Positions 18,004 through 25,686 of a DNA stretch of 64,000 nucleotides are shown in pieces. Both the position numbers and the translations under genes were made by a program. This DNA is from Parcubacteria group bacterium ADurb.Bin192 (GTDB lineage Bacteria; Patescibacteriota; Patescibacteriia; 2-12-FULL-60-25). How positions within the stretch are numbered: position 1 is the first letter of the stretch; each line of letters opens with the position of its first letter. The stretch spans positions 1 through 64,000 of the forward strand of contig MWCR01000003.1 in the NCBI GenBank assembly GCA_002070095.1. Reading direction: 5' to 3'. Below the pieces are notes generated by a model. The model saw only the letters and a list, made by a program, of their open reading frames with translations. It did not search any database and had not been told where the DNA came from.

Positions 18004-19089
18004 TTATTTTTTCTTAACCGGCACCGTGCCCAAATAAATCACATTGCCGTCTTTGGCATCGATGGCCACGGCCGTTCCCTGGCTGGTAGTGGGTAATTTT
18101 TTAGCCTCCCAAGTCTGTCCTCCGTCCAGACTGAAAACCACGGCCGTTGGTCCGGTATACACCAAGTTTTTGCTATTGTTGGGATCTATGGCCATGGACG
18201 TAATCTTGCCTTCACCCAGGTCGGTCAATAAATTCATAGCCTCCCAAGTCTGCCCCTGATCTTCGCTCTTGGCTATGCCCGACCTGTGCACCAGATACAA
18301 ACGGTTGGCGCTGGTGGGATCCACCACCACTTGGTAGATACGGCGCGCGTCGCCGATGTCGCCGAATTCTTTTCTGATTTGCAGCCAAGTAATGCCCGCA
18401 TCCAAACTTTTCCACAAGCCGTCGCCTTCCGTGCCCGCGTATATCAAACGCGAATCTTGGGGGCTCATGGCCAAAGACGTGACTGACGCGCCGGCCCGCT
18501 TAACCGCTTGCCAGTTCGCTCCCTCATCCGTGGATTTGAAAATATCTCCATCATTGGTGGCCGAATACAAAATCGTGGGATTAAACCAATCAGCCAAAAT
18601 CTGGGTAAAAAACTTGTCGGTCCTGGGGTCGAAAAAAATCATCTCCCAATCGCGGCCGCAAGTCTTGGTTTTAAAAATCTTATTTTGGCTGGCGACATAT
18701 ATCGTACACTTGTTTTTAGGATCCACGGCCACGCTTTTTATGTTTTTAGCTTCCAGATTCTTGAAAATCTGCCACGAGTCTCCCCCGTTCAAGGAATAAG
18801 CCAGGCCCTGACCATTGGTGCCCATGTAAATCGCCAGCCTGTCTTGAGGATCCATGGCCAAGGTTTGAACTGACAATTCAGCCCCGGCCGCTGACAGCTT
18901 GGGGCCGTCCACATAAGCTTTTTTATTAACCCAAGTCTGCCCATGATCCGATGTTTTCCAGACTCCGCTGTCCGGACCGGTGGGCCCTTGAGCGGTTGGC
19001 TGGCCAAAACAGCCGGCGCCGAGTAAAACCAGACCGAACGCCACAGAGGCCAAGCGCGCGGCCGCGGTTAAAGTGCTTTTTGATTTCAT
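18004..19089 (-). CDS. Exported Asp-box (BNR) beta-propeller lipoprotein
   Basis: A 361-residue lipoprotein: the signal peptide ends in the lipobox LGAGC at about residue 27. The mature part has at least six Asp-box motifs of the pattern S-x-D-x-G-x-T/S-W (for example TSDHGQTW, SLNGGDSW, STDEGANW, SLDAGITW, SEDQGQTW, SLDGGQTW), which indicates a sortilin/sialidase/Ycf48-like propeller. No sialidase catalytic residues can be assigned. It probably lies on the outer face of the membrane. It is a single gene between intergenic gaps; nothing notable was seen in the 110 bases before frr apart from the frr promoter. Confidence 0.8.
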   Translation of the reverse strand: MKSKSTLTAAARLASVAFGLVLLGAGCFGQPTAQGPTGPDSGVWKTSDHGQTWVNKKAYVDGPKLSAAGAELSVQTLAMDPQDRLAIYMGTNGQGLAYSLNGGDSWQIFKNLEAKNIKSVAVDPKNKCTIYVASQNKIFKTKTCGRDWEMIFFDPRTDKFFTQILADWFNPTILYSATNDGDIFKSTDEGANWQAVKRAGASVTSLAMSPQDSRLIYAGTEGDGLWKSLDAGITWLQIRKEFGDIGDARRIYQVVVDPTSANRLYLVHRSGIAKSEDQGQTWEAMNLLTDLGEGKITSMAIDPNNSKNLVYTGPTAVVFSLDGGQTWEAKKLPTTSQGTAVAIDAKDGNVIYLGTVPVKKK

Positions 19090-19126
19090 AATAATTTTAT
19101 TATACCAGATCAGCGGACATTCGTGA

Positions 19127-20062
19127 TCAGGCTTCCAAAGATAAAGGGAAATAACGCGGAAACAAACCCGGCAAACTCAATTTGGATTCAGCCGCGCGAA
19201 GAGCGGCCGCGCTTAACATCAAGTGCGGAGAAACGGCTCCTCCTACCGCGGCCAGAGCATCGGCCACGCCTTGTGCTAGAATCAAATTAACAGTCGCTTC
19301 TTTGATCCACGATCGGCCTATTTCCACGGAACAAGCCGTGAGTGCGTTATTCCAAGTCGCCAAAGGATCTTCTTGCGACTCGCAGGCTTCCCTGATCCGG
19401 TCCACGGCTGACAACCGATGCCCAATACTCGGCCCGACCGCGTAAGCACGCGCCATGTCTTCAAAATCAAGTGCTTCATCATCTTTGTCTAAAGCCAACC
19501 CGGGACGTCCTCGGCTTTTTTCAGCCAAGGTTGCGGCCTGTTCTGAACTAAAGCCTCGGGCCGTCAGACCTTGAGCCAAGACAAGGCGAGGCACCAAAGA
19601 CAGAGGCACACAGACGGAACGGCTGATAATGGTAGCCGGAATCTGTGAAACATTGTCCGCCACTCCCACAAAAACCGCGTCAGCCGGCGGTTCTTCCATG
19701 ATTTTTAACAGCGCGTTATAACCCGCCTCATTCAGGCGGTCCAATTGAGGCAAAAAACCCACTACACGTTTTGATAACTGCGGGCGTTCTTGCAAGCGCA
19801 AGCGATTTTTGCGCACCACGTCCACGGATACGTCTCTTTTGCCTTCTTCAGGCAAGAACAACACCACATCCGGATGCAATTGCAGATCCGGCGTTTCAGG
19901 ATAGTCCAATAAAGCCCTGACAAACTTGTCAGCTAACAGATGTTTGCCGATGTGTTGAGGACCATAAAAAATATAAGCAAAAGCCGGCCGCTCCACCCAC
20001 TTCTTAAGCAGATTTATGATTGATCCATGGCCAATGACTCCGGCCCAATGATCTTTTGGCAT
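19127..20062 (-). CDS. holB: DNA polymerase III delta' subunit-like protein (HolB)
   Basis: A clamp-loader subunit of about 311 residues. The N-terminal GHGSIINLLKKW and FYGPQHIGKHLLA (a P-loop-like sequence) are followed by VRKNRLRLQERPQLSKRVVGFLPQLDRLNEAGYNALLKIMEEPP and the sensor-like IPATIISRSV. These match the delta'/gamma family. A longer ORF exists upstream, but its first 26 codons come from a 7-bp repeat array (reading MLHATCYMLH), so the ATG at 20060-20062 (MPKDHW) is chosen. Confidence 0.85.
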   Translation of the reverse strand: MPKDHWAGVIGHGSIINLLKKWVERPAFAYIFYGPQHIGKHLLADKFVRALLDYPETPDLQLHPDVVLFLPEEGKRDVSVDVVRKNRLRLQERPQLSKRVVGFLPQLDRLNEAGYNALLKIMEEPPADAVFVGVADNVSQIPATIISRSVCVPLSLVPRLVLAQGLTARGFSSEQAATLAEKSRGRPGLALDKDDEALDFEDMARAYAVGPSIGHRLSAVDRIREACESQEDPLATWNNALTACSVEIGRSWIKEATVNLILAQGVADALAAVGGAVSPHLMLSAAALRAAESKLSLPGLFPRYFPLSLEA

Positions 20063-20108
20063 GAAAAACAGTATAGCACTCGCGAACGTAGCGTCCATAA
20101 CATCCATT

Positions 20109-20206
20109 TCATGTAGCATGTAACATGTAGCATGTAACAAACGTAATGGCGTACATAGCGTCCTCTCACGTACTTAGCGTCGCTCGTCCTACGTCCAACG
20201 TGACCT
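20109..20206. repeat. Two adjacent 7-bp repeat arrays (family A then family B)
   Basis: From 20109 to 20139 four CATGTAG/CATGTAA units occur in register. From about 20178 to 20206 there are CGTCGCT, CGTCCTA, CGTCCAA and CGTGACC units. Both repeat families thus sit side by side between holB and the GC-rich island. Confidence 0.8.
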
Positions 20207-20212
20207 CCCCCT

Positions 20213-20339
20213 CGTCATCCTGAATTCAGTTCAGGATCTAACCTCCCATCATACTGAATAACAGCAGTTATTGAGTTTAGAGATCCTGAACCCCCACTAT
20301 GTCTACGACTGCGAGGGGCACGGCAAGTTCAGGATGACG
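20213..20339. repeat. Inverted-repeat element with TCATCCTGAA ends
   Basis: The element begins with CGTCATCCTGAA and ends with its exact complement TTCAGGATGACG. Its right half (20282-20339) is nearly the reverse complement of 42994-43052. It has no coding capacity and looks like a non-autonomous mobile or REP-like repeat at the border of the island. Confidence 0.8.
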
Positions 20340-20381
20340 GAGGTGGTTATTAATAGATTGCCACGCGTCCACCACACCAGG

Positions 20382-20440
20382 TTCTTCACTGTGTTGGGGT
20401 AGATTCTTCACTGTGTTGGGGTAGATTCTTCACTGCGTTC
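20382..20440. repeat. Tandem 22-bp repeat
   Basis: Two exact copies of a 22-base unit (TTCTTCACTGTGTTGGGGTAGA is split over two copies at 20382-20403 and 20404-20425) are followed by a partial, diverged third copy. The remainder of 20340-20498 holds only this repeat and a terminator. Confidence 0.85.
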
Positions 20441-20446
20441 AGAATT

Positions 20447-20470
20447 AAAAAAGCAGCTGGTCAGGCTGCA
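20447..20470 (-). terminator. Terminator of the 458-residue barrel gene
   Basis: GCAGC and GCTGC form a short stem followed on the minus strand by six T bases. It lies about 30 bases after the gene's stop. Confidence 0.7.
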
Positions 20471-20498
20471 GGTGGAGGAGGTGCCATGAGGAGAGAAA

Positions 20499-21875
20499 TC
20501 ATGGACCCTGCACTCCGTAGTCGATCTCACCCTCCAGGGGAGGGAGCTGTGTGTTGACAGACGGCTGTGGCTTGCGCGAGGCCGGATGGACCGGATCCAG
20601 CTCAACCCCGAGCATGGCCCAGAATGTGGCGTCGAACTCAGTCCCCTGACGGCCCACGACGGTGGGGTGCGCGTAGTGAGTGAAGCCCAGCGTACCGCGG
20701 GCGCTCACGAACGGGCGCCAGACACTATCGTCGGTGAGCGGGAGACGCGCTTCCGGGAACCAACCGTAGTGCGTCTGCGAGCCGGATTCCCAGGCCGACG
20801 TGTTGAGACGCTTGGCCATGAGACCGGTCAGGAACTCCCACTTCTCGAAGCGCCAGTGCAGGCCGACGCCCACATGAAGCTCGTAGAGCTTGTAATTCAT
20901 GAGTTCGTCGCCATAGCCGCCGCCCAACGCCAGGAAGAAACTGCGAGAACCGTCTTCCGAAGTCACGGGCTCGATAGCTACTTCGGCCCCCACTCCGAAC
21001 ATGGTGTGGTCCCACATCTGCTTGGTGTGCATCAGGCCGTAACCCGAGAACCAGAACGGAATGCGGGAGGCGGCAACCGAGCTGCCGGGAACGGACGCGC
21101 CCACGTTGGGTGGTTGAAGCTCGAGGCGCTGTACGCGCCCGTCAATTTCCGTGACGCGAGAGCCCAAACCCGAGATATTGCGCTCGTTGGCGCTCACCCT
21201 CTCGGAGAGTTGCTTGATCCGCTCGTCGAACTGCGCGAGGCGCTGTTGCAAGGGCTGATCCGTGGCATTGACGCTCTCGCGAATCTGCTTGATTTCCTCG
21301 CGGATCTGCGTCAGCGCTTCGGGTGACTGGATGTTCTTGACCGCCTCTTCGAGGGCCGCGATGCGCGCGAACGCATCGCCGATCTTGAGACATTCTTCCT
21401 TGGTTACCCGAGCACCCGTATCGTCTTCGCTTTCGGTGCGGACGTAGTACCCGCGCTCCCGCTCACATCGCTGCTGATAGTTCAGCGCGCGAGGCGGTTG
21501 GCGACGAACCGGCGGAGTCGTGGTACCCGTCCCCGTTCCTCCGGGCGGAGCCGGGGTGACCACGGGCGGTACACACGAGACGGGCGGGCAGTTCTTGGTC
21601 TGGCTGTCCAGGCAAGCCTGGAACCAGCTGTTGTAATGCCCGAAGTCGGTTGTGGTAACGCTGGCACATTCAGGCAGATGTCCGCAGACAGCCTTCAAAT
21701 CGGGTGCAGTCCCAGAGAGACACTGGTTGAACTGGTTGGAACAGGCCGCAGCACAGCTATCCAAGCCCGAAGCCGGAGGCGCGGCCGAAGCCGAAGCGCC
21801 CGGCGTCTGCGCGCTCGCCAGACCGGAAACGGTCAGCATCGTGGCTACACAGAGCCAAAAATTGAAAGACCTCAT
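20499..21875 (-). CDS. Exported coiled-coil protein with C-terminal beta-barrel-like domain (island gene 3)
   Basis: A 458-residue protein not assigned to a family. A signal peptide ends near LASAQ (residue 22). A Cys-rich segment follows (CAAACSNQFNQCL, CGHLPEC, CPPVSC), then a Thr/Pro/Gly linker, then a long coiled coil at about residues 165-260 (repeated REEIKQIRESV/QLSERVSANE heptads). The last 190 residues alternate polar and aromatic strands (FWFSGYGLMH, FFLALGGGYGDE, LHVGVGLHWRF, FVSARGTLGFTHY) as in outer-membrane barrels. The start ATG at 21873-21875 has a perfect AGGAGG five bases upstream. GC content is clearly higher than in the flanking genes. The same signal-Cys-coil-barrel order occurs in the 411-residue neighbour at 24115-25350. 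Confidence 0.7.
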   Translation of the reverse strand: MRSFNFWLCVATMLTVSGLASAQTPGASASAAPPASGLDSCAAACSNQFNQCLSGTAPDLKAVCGHLPECASVTTTDFGHYNSWFQACLDSQTKNCPPVSCVPPVVTPAPPGGTGTGTTTPPVRRQPPRALNYQQRCERERGYYVRTESEDDTGARVTKEECLKIGDAFARIAALEEAVKNIQSPEALTQIREEIKQIRESVNATDQPLQQRLAQFDERIKQLSERVSANERNISGLGSRVTEIDGRVQRLELQPPNVGASVPGSSVAASRIPFWFSGYGLMHTKQMWDHTMFGVGAEVAIEPVTSEDGSRSFFLALGGGYGDELMNYKLYELHVGVGLHWRFEKWEFLTGLMAKRLNTSAWESGSQTHYGWFPEARLPLTDDSVWRPFVSARGTLGFTHYAHPTVVGRQGTEFDATFWAMLGVELDPVHPASRKPQPSVNTQLPPLEGEIDYGVQGP

Positions 21876-21931
21876 GGTTCCTCCTCTGCTGTAATGGCGC
21901 TTTTGGCGCCGTTGACCCATTTGTCTAGCCA

Positions 21932-21959
21932 TTTAGGCAAAAAAATGGGGTTCTGTCAA
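21932..21959 (-). promoter_or_regulatory. Predicted promoter of island gene 3
   Basis: On the minus strand TTGACA (complement of 21954-21959) is followed 17-18 bases later by an AT-rich -10 candidate (CTAAAT/TAAATG). A small GGCGC/GCGCC hairpin lies between it and the Shine-Dalgarno sequence. Confidence 0.45.
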
Positions 21960-22068
21960 GGGTTTGGACCCTCACCCCCTACCCAATCATGTCATTGCGA
22001 ACGAGTCCGACGAGTGTGGCAATCTAGCTTATTGCTCACGCTTCGCTCCGTCACGCTGAACCACAACC

Positions 22069-22282
22069 CGTCATGCTGAATTCATTTCAGCATCTCGCTT
22101 CCTAAATCATTATCTTTACTGTCATCTCGACCACTTCGGCAAGCTCAGTGCAGGCTCTGTGGAGAGATCCCTTGAGCTTATTAGGCTTAAGCGATTTCTC
22201 GACTATCGCTCGAAATGACATGATTGAGGGCGGAGATCCTGAAACGAGTTCAGGATGACAGAGGATGGAGTTCAGGATGACG
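22069..22282. repeat. Cluster of inverted-repeat elements between island genes
   Basis: Three elements are packed together. One is a TCATGCTGAA/TTTCAGCATC palindrome at 22069-22095. The second is a 101-bp element at 22120-22220 with TGTCAT...ATGACA ends, almost identical to the inverted copy at 36710-36811. The third is a GATCCTGAA/TTCAGGATGACG element at 22232-22282. No gene is present in 21960-22334. Confidence 0.85.
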
Positions 22283-22334
22283 AAAAGGCGATTTATGATA
22301 AAACTTGTGATTAAGACAACAGTCACCTAAACGC

Positions 22335-22373
22335 AAAAGCACCAGTCTAGGTTGAGCAGCCTAGCTGGTGCTT
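22335..22373 (-). terminator. Strong terminator of the MopE-like lipoprotein gene
   Basis: AAGCACCAG and CTGGTGCTT with an inner CTAGG/CCTAG pair form a long stem, followed by TTTT on the minus strand. It lies about 100 bases after the gene stop at 22473. Confidence 0.8.
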
Positions 22374-22472
22374 CCCGGTTGGGAGTTACCCTTCCGGTAG
22401 AAAGTTCTGGCCGTCATCCCGTGAGCTCAAGTATGAGGGATGTTGGCTGTTGGGGCCTCGTCGCGTCTCGGA

Positions 22473-23618
22473 CTAGTAGTCCGTTCCCGAGCGCGAGAAG
22501 CAGTTGTTGCCGTTGTTGGTACCGTTCTCGTATTGCTCGAGCACAGTATCCTCCTTGTGGCCGGCGATGGTGGCGTACTCGTCGCTGTCGAACCACTGAT
22601 CGCCCGAGTTGTTGTGGTTGGTGCACGCGTACTTGTTGGTGTTCGAGGTCGTGGTCTCCCACACGTTCCAGAAGAACGCGAAGTCTCCCACCGGCATCAC
22701 CAACTGCACGGTCTTGGTTCCGGCCCCCTGGATGTTGCCATTGGGCAGGAACGTCGAGTAGCTGCACCACTCGTTCTCGGTAACTTTGTTGTCGTCCCCG
22801 GCGTTGCCGCGCACGATACCGCCGAAGAGCGTGGCATGCGAGTTCTCGGAGTTGACCTTGAACTGCACCTCCACGACCTTCTTGGGTGCCTTCCACAGAA
22901 GGCATGCGCAGTGCTGCGGCCCCCACTCGGTGCACGGATCGTTGCCGCAGTCGAAGCTGCCGCAGTCCGTTCCGCCACCGCTGGAGCCACCCGTACCCGC
23001 CGTACCGCCGGTGCCACTGGACCCTCCGGTTCCGCCGGTGTTGTCGGGCACGCACTGTCCATTCTCACAGTGCGTGCCCGCGCCGCAGGCGTTGTTGCAA
23101 GCATCCGTCGTGCTGCCGCCGGTACCTCCGGTGCCCGTGCAAGCGATGTCGCCGCCCACACAGTCCTCGTCGAGCCCGTTGCCGCAGACCTCCGTGCCAC
23201 CGGGGTGACACGTGGGGCAGGCGTCGTTGCAATCGGACGCGTTCGAGCTGTAGCCCGCCGGCTGGGAACCGGCCTGCACGCACTGGTTGGGGTTGCCGTA
23301 GCCGTCCCCATCCGAATCCGCGCAGTAGGTGCCCGAAGGCGCGTTGCAGACGCAAGCGTCCCAAACCCCATCCGAACCACAGGTCTTGCTGCCCGGAAGG
23401 TTTCCACAGCTGCACGATTCCTGGTTACCCGGGGTACAACTCATGTTGTTGCCGCCCGAACCACCCATGCCTGCCGTGCCGCCAGTGCCCGCGCAACCTT
23501 CGCAGTCCACGGGATGCTGGTCGTTCCAGTCCTCCGCGTCCATCGTACAGCCGACCGCGAACATGCCGAACACCGTTGCAACCAGAACCACCCAAGCACT
23601 CTTCATCGTCGTCTTCAT
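22473..23618 (-). CDS. Cys-rich exported lipoprotein with MopE-like metal-binding repeats (island gene 2)
   Basis: A 381-residue lipoprotein: the signal peptide ends in the lipobox FAVGC (Cys24). The mature part is a chain of Cys-rich modules joined by Gly/Thr linkers (GTGGT, GGSSG). CADSDGDGYGN...CNDACPTCHPGGTEVCGNGLDEDC closely matches the putative metal-binding motif of MopE-like proteins, which is common in Myxococcota. GSKTCGSDGVWDAC and GTHCENGQCVPD are further EGF-like or toxin-like knots. The last 150 residues lack this pattern and may be a beta-sandwich. The ATG at 23616-23618 follows a GAGGAG Shine-Dalgarno and a leader hairpin. High GC, many cysteines and glycine linkers all contrast with the surrounding genome. 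Confidence 0.75.
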   Translation of the reverse strand: MKTTMKSAWVVLVATVFGMFAVGCTMDAEDWNDQHPVDCEGCAGTGGTAGMGGSGGNNMSCTPGNQESCSCGNLPGSKTCGSDGVWDACVCNAPSGTYCADSDGDGYGNPNQCVQAGSQPAGYSSNASDCNDACPTCHPGGTEVCGNGLDEDCVGGDIACTGTGGTGGSTTDACNNACGAGTHCENGQCVPDNTGGTGGSSGTGGTAGTGGSSGGGTDCGSFDCGNDPCTEWGPQHCACLLWKAPKKVVEVQFKVNSENSHATLFGGIVRGNAGDDNKVTENEWCSYSTFLPNGNIQGAGTKTVQLVMPVGDFAFFWNVWETTTSNTNKYACTNHNNSGDQWFDSDEYATIAGHKEDTVLEQYENGTNNGNNCFSRSGTDY

Positions 23619-23624
23619 GAGAAT

Positions 23625-23685
23625 CTCCTCTGCCCCGTGAGGGCGAAACGTGTTCCGCCGCCGAACGCTATGAGCGCACGGGGCA
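23625..23685 (-). promoter_or_regulatory. Leader hairpin abutting the Shine-Dalgarno of island gene 2
   Basis: TGCCCCGTG (23631-23639) and CACGGGGCA (23677-23685) pair perfectly over nine bases and enclose a GC-rich loop. On the mRNA the 3' arm ends immediately before GAGGAG. The same arrangement is found before island gene 1. Confidence 0.6.
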
Positions 23686-23719
23686 TTTTCCCTACGTTGA
23701 CGCAATGGGGATCGTTGCC

Positions 23720-23828
23720 TTTCCCCTCCTAGTCCCAGATGTCATGAACTTATAATATCGGACCTGTTCAAAATAATGTTGCTAGAAGCCTCTTTATCCG
23801 CCATAACACCTTAAATTAGGAGGGGAAA
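23720..23828. repeat. 12-bp inverted repeats flanking 85 bases
   Basis: TTTCCCCTCCTA (23720-23731) and its exact complement TAGGAGGGGAAA (23817-23828) flank a short AT-rich segment upstream of island gene 2. It could be a small mobile-element footprint or an operator pair. Confidence 0.45.
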
Positions 23829-23854
23829 ATCTTTATCATGTCACCAAATCATAT

Positions 23855-23937
23855 TGTCATCCTCGCGTAGGCGGGGATCCAGTAAAATTGCTCCGTTCAA
23901 ATAGCTTCGTGGTTTCCCATTTTCATGGGAATGACGG
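23855..23937. repeat. Inverted-repeat element with TGTCATCC/GGAATGACGG ends
   Basis: The element starts TGTCATCCTCGCGTAGGCGG and ends CATGGGAATGACGG, so its ends are imperfect inverted repeats. It is non-coding and resembles widespread short palindromic elements. The rest of 23940-24114 holds only the hairpin described next. Confidence 0.6.
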
Positions 23938-24046
23938 GGGGCTTTTGGTGAAATGAATTTAATTGTCTATTGAGCATCTGCACAACCTACAACGTAAGTT
24001 ATGCAGCGACATGAATCTTCAAATAAATTGGAGACTCGTGTCGGGT

Positions 24047-24072
24047 GAGGCAGTACAAGTGTGTACTGCCTC
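24047..24072 (-). terminator. Perfect 11-bp hairpin after island gene 1
   Basis: GAGGCAGTACA and TGTACTGCCTC pair perfectly around a four-base loop. There is no T run, so it may act as an mRNA 3' end stabiliser rather than an intrinsic terminator. Confidence 0.55.
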
Positions 24073-24114
24073 GAGAACCGAGGGAAGACCAGCGCGTTGC
24101 GCGCGGCCGTTTGA

Positions 24115-25350
24115 CTAGAAGAGATTGGTGGAGATGCCGAGGACCGCGTTGCCCTCCACCTGCACCGGGCTGTCACCGTGAGCGCGGGAGATGGGCGACT
24201 CACCGCCGAAGTACGAGACCTTGCCGCCGCCGACTCCGACCTCACCGGCAATGAACACCGGCGAACGCGGAATGTCGTAGCGGAGCTGGCCGACTCCAAG
24301 GATACCGTAACCGCGGAAGTGCTCGCCGTCGCCTTCGGTGACGAAGACTTGCTCTCCGCGAAGCCCGAGACGCCCTTGCACGTGGCCCGCGTCGTCGAGA
24401 TACGTACCGATGCCGCCCGCACCGCCAGCGGTCCAGAGCGCTCCTTTGCTGCCGTCGAGGTTGACACCGTCCGCGCTGCCGTAGCCGAAGGTGGCGTCGG
24501 CCCAGAGAATGACCCTGGTGTCCGGGATGGTGGCCTGGAAGCCGACCTGTGCCAAACCGCGGTAGAGCGATCCGGCATCGCCACGAGAGTGCATTCCGAA
24601 GCCCAACCCGAGCGAGAGCTTGGTTGAGGCTTGAGCCACTCGCTGGACCTCGGTCTGCATATCAGCGAAGGCCCTGGCTACCGCCAGGATGTCCTGCTCC
24701 AGCCGAGCGGCCGTGGTGTTGGCATTGAGCGCCAACTGCCACGTGGCGCGGAGGTTCTTCTCGAGCTCCTCCACGCGCCGCCGGAGATCCGGAATGGACG
24801 CGATCTCCACCTCGTTGGCCTTCTTCCAGGTTTCGAAGGCGGACATGCGATCGGTCAACTGCTTGATCGCATCCTCGTTCCTGTCGACCGGGAAGCAGAA
24901 CCAGACCTCGGTCAACCTCCGGAGCTTGCCACCGGTCGGGGTGCTGCCCACGATCGTGGACGAACGCCGAACGGGCACGGGCTTGTAGTGCTTGTTGCTG
25001 CACATGCATGCCCCGTCCGACTCGCCAGGCTCGCTCACGGGCTCGCCCTTGCATTCACGCCTGGCGGTTGCCCAGCCGTCGACCGGGGTCGAGGTGGGCG
25101 CCGGGGGCGTGACAGCTGAAGGGCCACCGCATCCATTGCCCAAGCACGGTCGCATTTGCGCGCACCGCGGGCATCCGGCGTAGGCCGGCATGGCACACAA
25201 CGACGCCAGAGTCGCGACGGCCGTATCGACCGCCACGCACTGCCCTCCTTGGGGCTGGTTGGGGACCTGCGCTTGCGCGAGGCCGGGGTTGACGATCATG
25301 ATGGCCGCCGAAGCAACCACCGCCCAAAACACGCTCGAAACCTTCTTCAT
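24115..25350 (-). CDS. Exported coiled-coil protein with outer-membrane-type beta-barrel (island gene 1)
   Basis: A 411-residue protein not assigned to a family. A signal peptide ends at GLAQAQ (about residue 28). A Cys-rich head follows (CVAVD...CAMPAYAGCPRCAQMRPCLGNGCGG, then CMCSN and VWFCF), then a coiled coil at about residues 165-235 (TDRMSAFETWKKANEVE, LRRRVEELEKNL). The last 175 residues are Gly/aromatic alternating strands (LSLGLGFGMHS, LWADATFGYGS, GRLGLRGEQVFV, GYGILGVGQLRY, IAGEVGVGGGKVSYF) and the protein ends in Phe (VLGISTNLF), the signal that BAM reads on outer-membrane barrels in diderm bacteria. The ATG at 25348-25350 has AGGAGG ten bases upstream. GC is near 63 percent in a sampled line against near 43 percent in backbone genes. 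Confidence 0.72.
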   Translation of the reverse strand: MKKVSSVFWAVVASAAIMIVNPGLAQAQVPNQPQGGQCVAVDTAVATLASLCAMPAYAGCPRCAQMRPCLGNGCGGPSAVTPPAPTSTPVDGWATARRECKGEPVSEPGESDGACMCSNKHYKPVPVRRSSTIVGSTPTGGKLRRLTEVWFCFPVDRNEDAIKQLTDRMSAFETWKKANEVEIASIPDLRRRVEELEKNLRATWQLALNANTTAARLEQDILAVARAFADMQTEVQRVAQASTKLSLGLGFGMHSRGDAGSLYRGLAQVGFQATIPDTRVILWADATFGYGSADGVNLDGSKGALWTAGGAGGIGTYLDDAGHVQGRLGLRGEQVFVTEGDGEHFRGYGILGVGQLRYDIPRSPVFIAGEVGVGGGKVSYFGGESPISRAHGDSPVQVEGNAVLGISTNLF

Positions 25351-25360
25351 GATCCGAAAT

Positions 25361-25417
25361 CCTCCTCGCCCCACACGGGGGCAGAACTACTGTCCCGCCG
25401 ACCACATGCGTGGGGCG
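25361..25417 (-). promoter_or_regulatory. Leader hairpin abutting the Shine-Dalgarno of island gene 1
   Basis: CGCCCCAC (25367-25374) and GTGGGGCG (25410-25417) form an eight-base-pair stem whose 3' arm touches AGGAGG (25361-25366) on the mRNA. The layout copies that of island gene 2. Confidence 0.6.
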
Positions 25418-25457
25418 TAAAATCCCTCGATTGATTATCCAAAGTTCTCAGACACAC

Positions 25458-25491
25458 ACCAGTGTGGTCCAAGTAGAATGGCCACACCGGT
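25458..25491. promoter_or_regulatory. Operator-like palindrome upstream of island gene 1
   Basis: ACCAGTGTGG and CCACACCGGT are ten-base half-sites with one mismatch, separated by 14 bases. They lie in the leader between the promoter and the start codon. No regulator is identifiable. Confidence 0.45.
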
Positions 25492-25597
25492 GCGGCCCTA
25501 AAGTCGCTCCATGCCTTATGAGAAGAGGAGGAAAGCTTCCCACTCAGCACGGAACGGCTTTAAAGCCGCACGCACACCTGTTAGTAAAGAACACGAT

Positions 25598-25626
25598 AAA
25601 ATAACACAAAACCAGACTTTTGTCAA
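25598..25626 (-). promoter_or_regulatory. Predicted promoter of island gene 1
   Basis: On the minus strand TTGACA (25621-25626) and TATTTT (25598-25603) are exactly 17 bases apart. Transcription from here would give a leader of about 240 bases that includes the palindrome and hairpin. Confidence 0.6.
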
Positions 25627-25686
25627 TAGTCTTTACCTTATTCAGGCCTAATTTGTCAATCCTCTGACTAGCCGGATTATTTAAAA

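Noticed and set aside
20063-20140. N-terminal extension of the delta' subunit (reading MLHATCYMLH...)
   Set aside because: It is the translation of the heptamer array and its flank. The conserved protein starts at 20062.
22440-23732. A 430-codon open frame on the plus strand opposite the MopE-like lipoprotein, and similar long frames at 20586-21326 and 24178-24627
   Set aside because: They lie opposite GC-rich genes where stop codons are rare. They lack signal peptides, family motifs and a Shine-Dalgarno, whereas the minus-strand frames have all three.
23967-24584. A 205-codon minus-strand frame overlapping island gene 1
   Set aside because: It is Ser/Arg/Thr-rich shadow sequence in another frame of the same GC-rich DNA and has no recognisable features.
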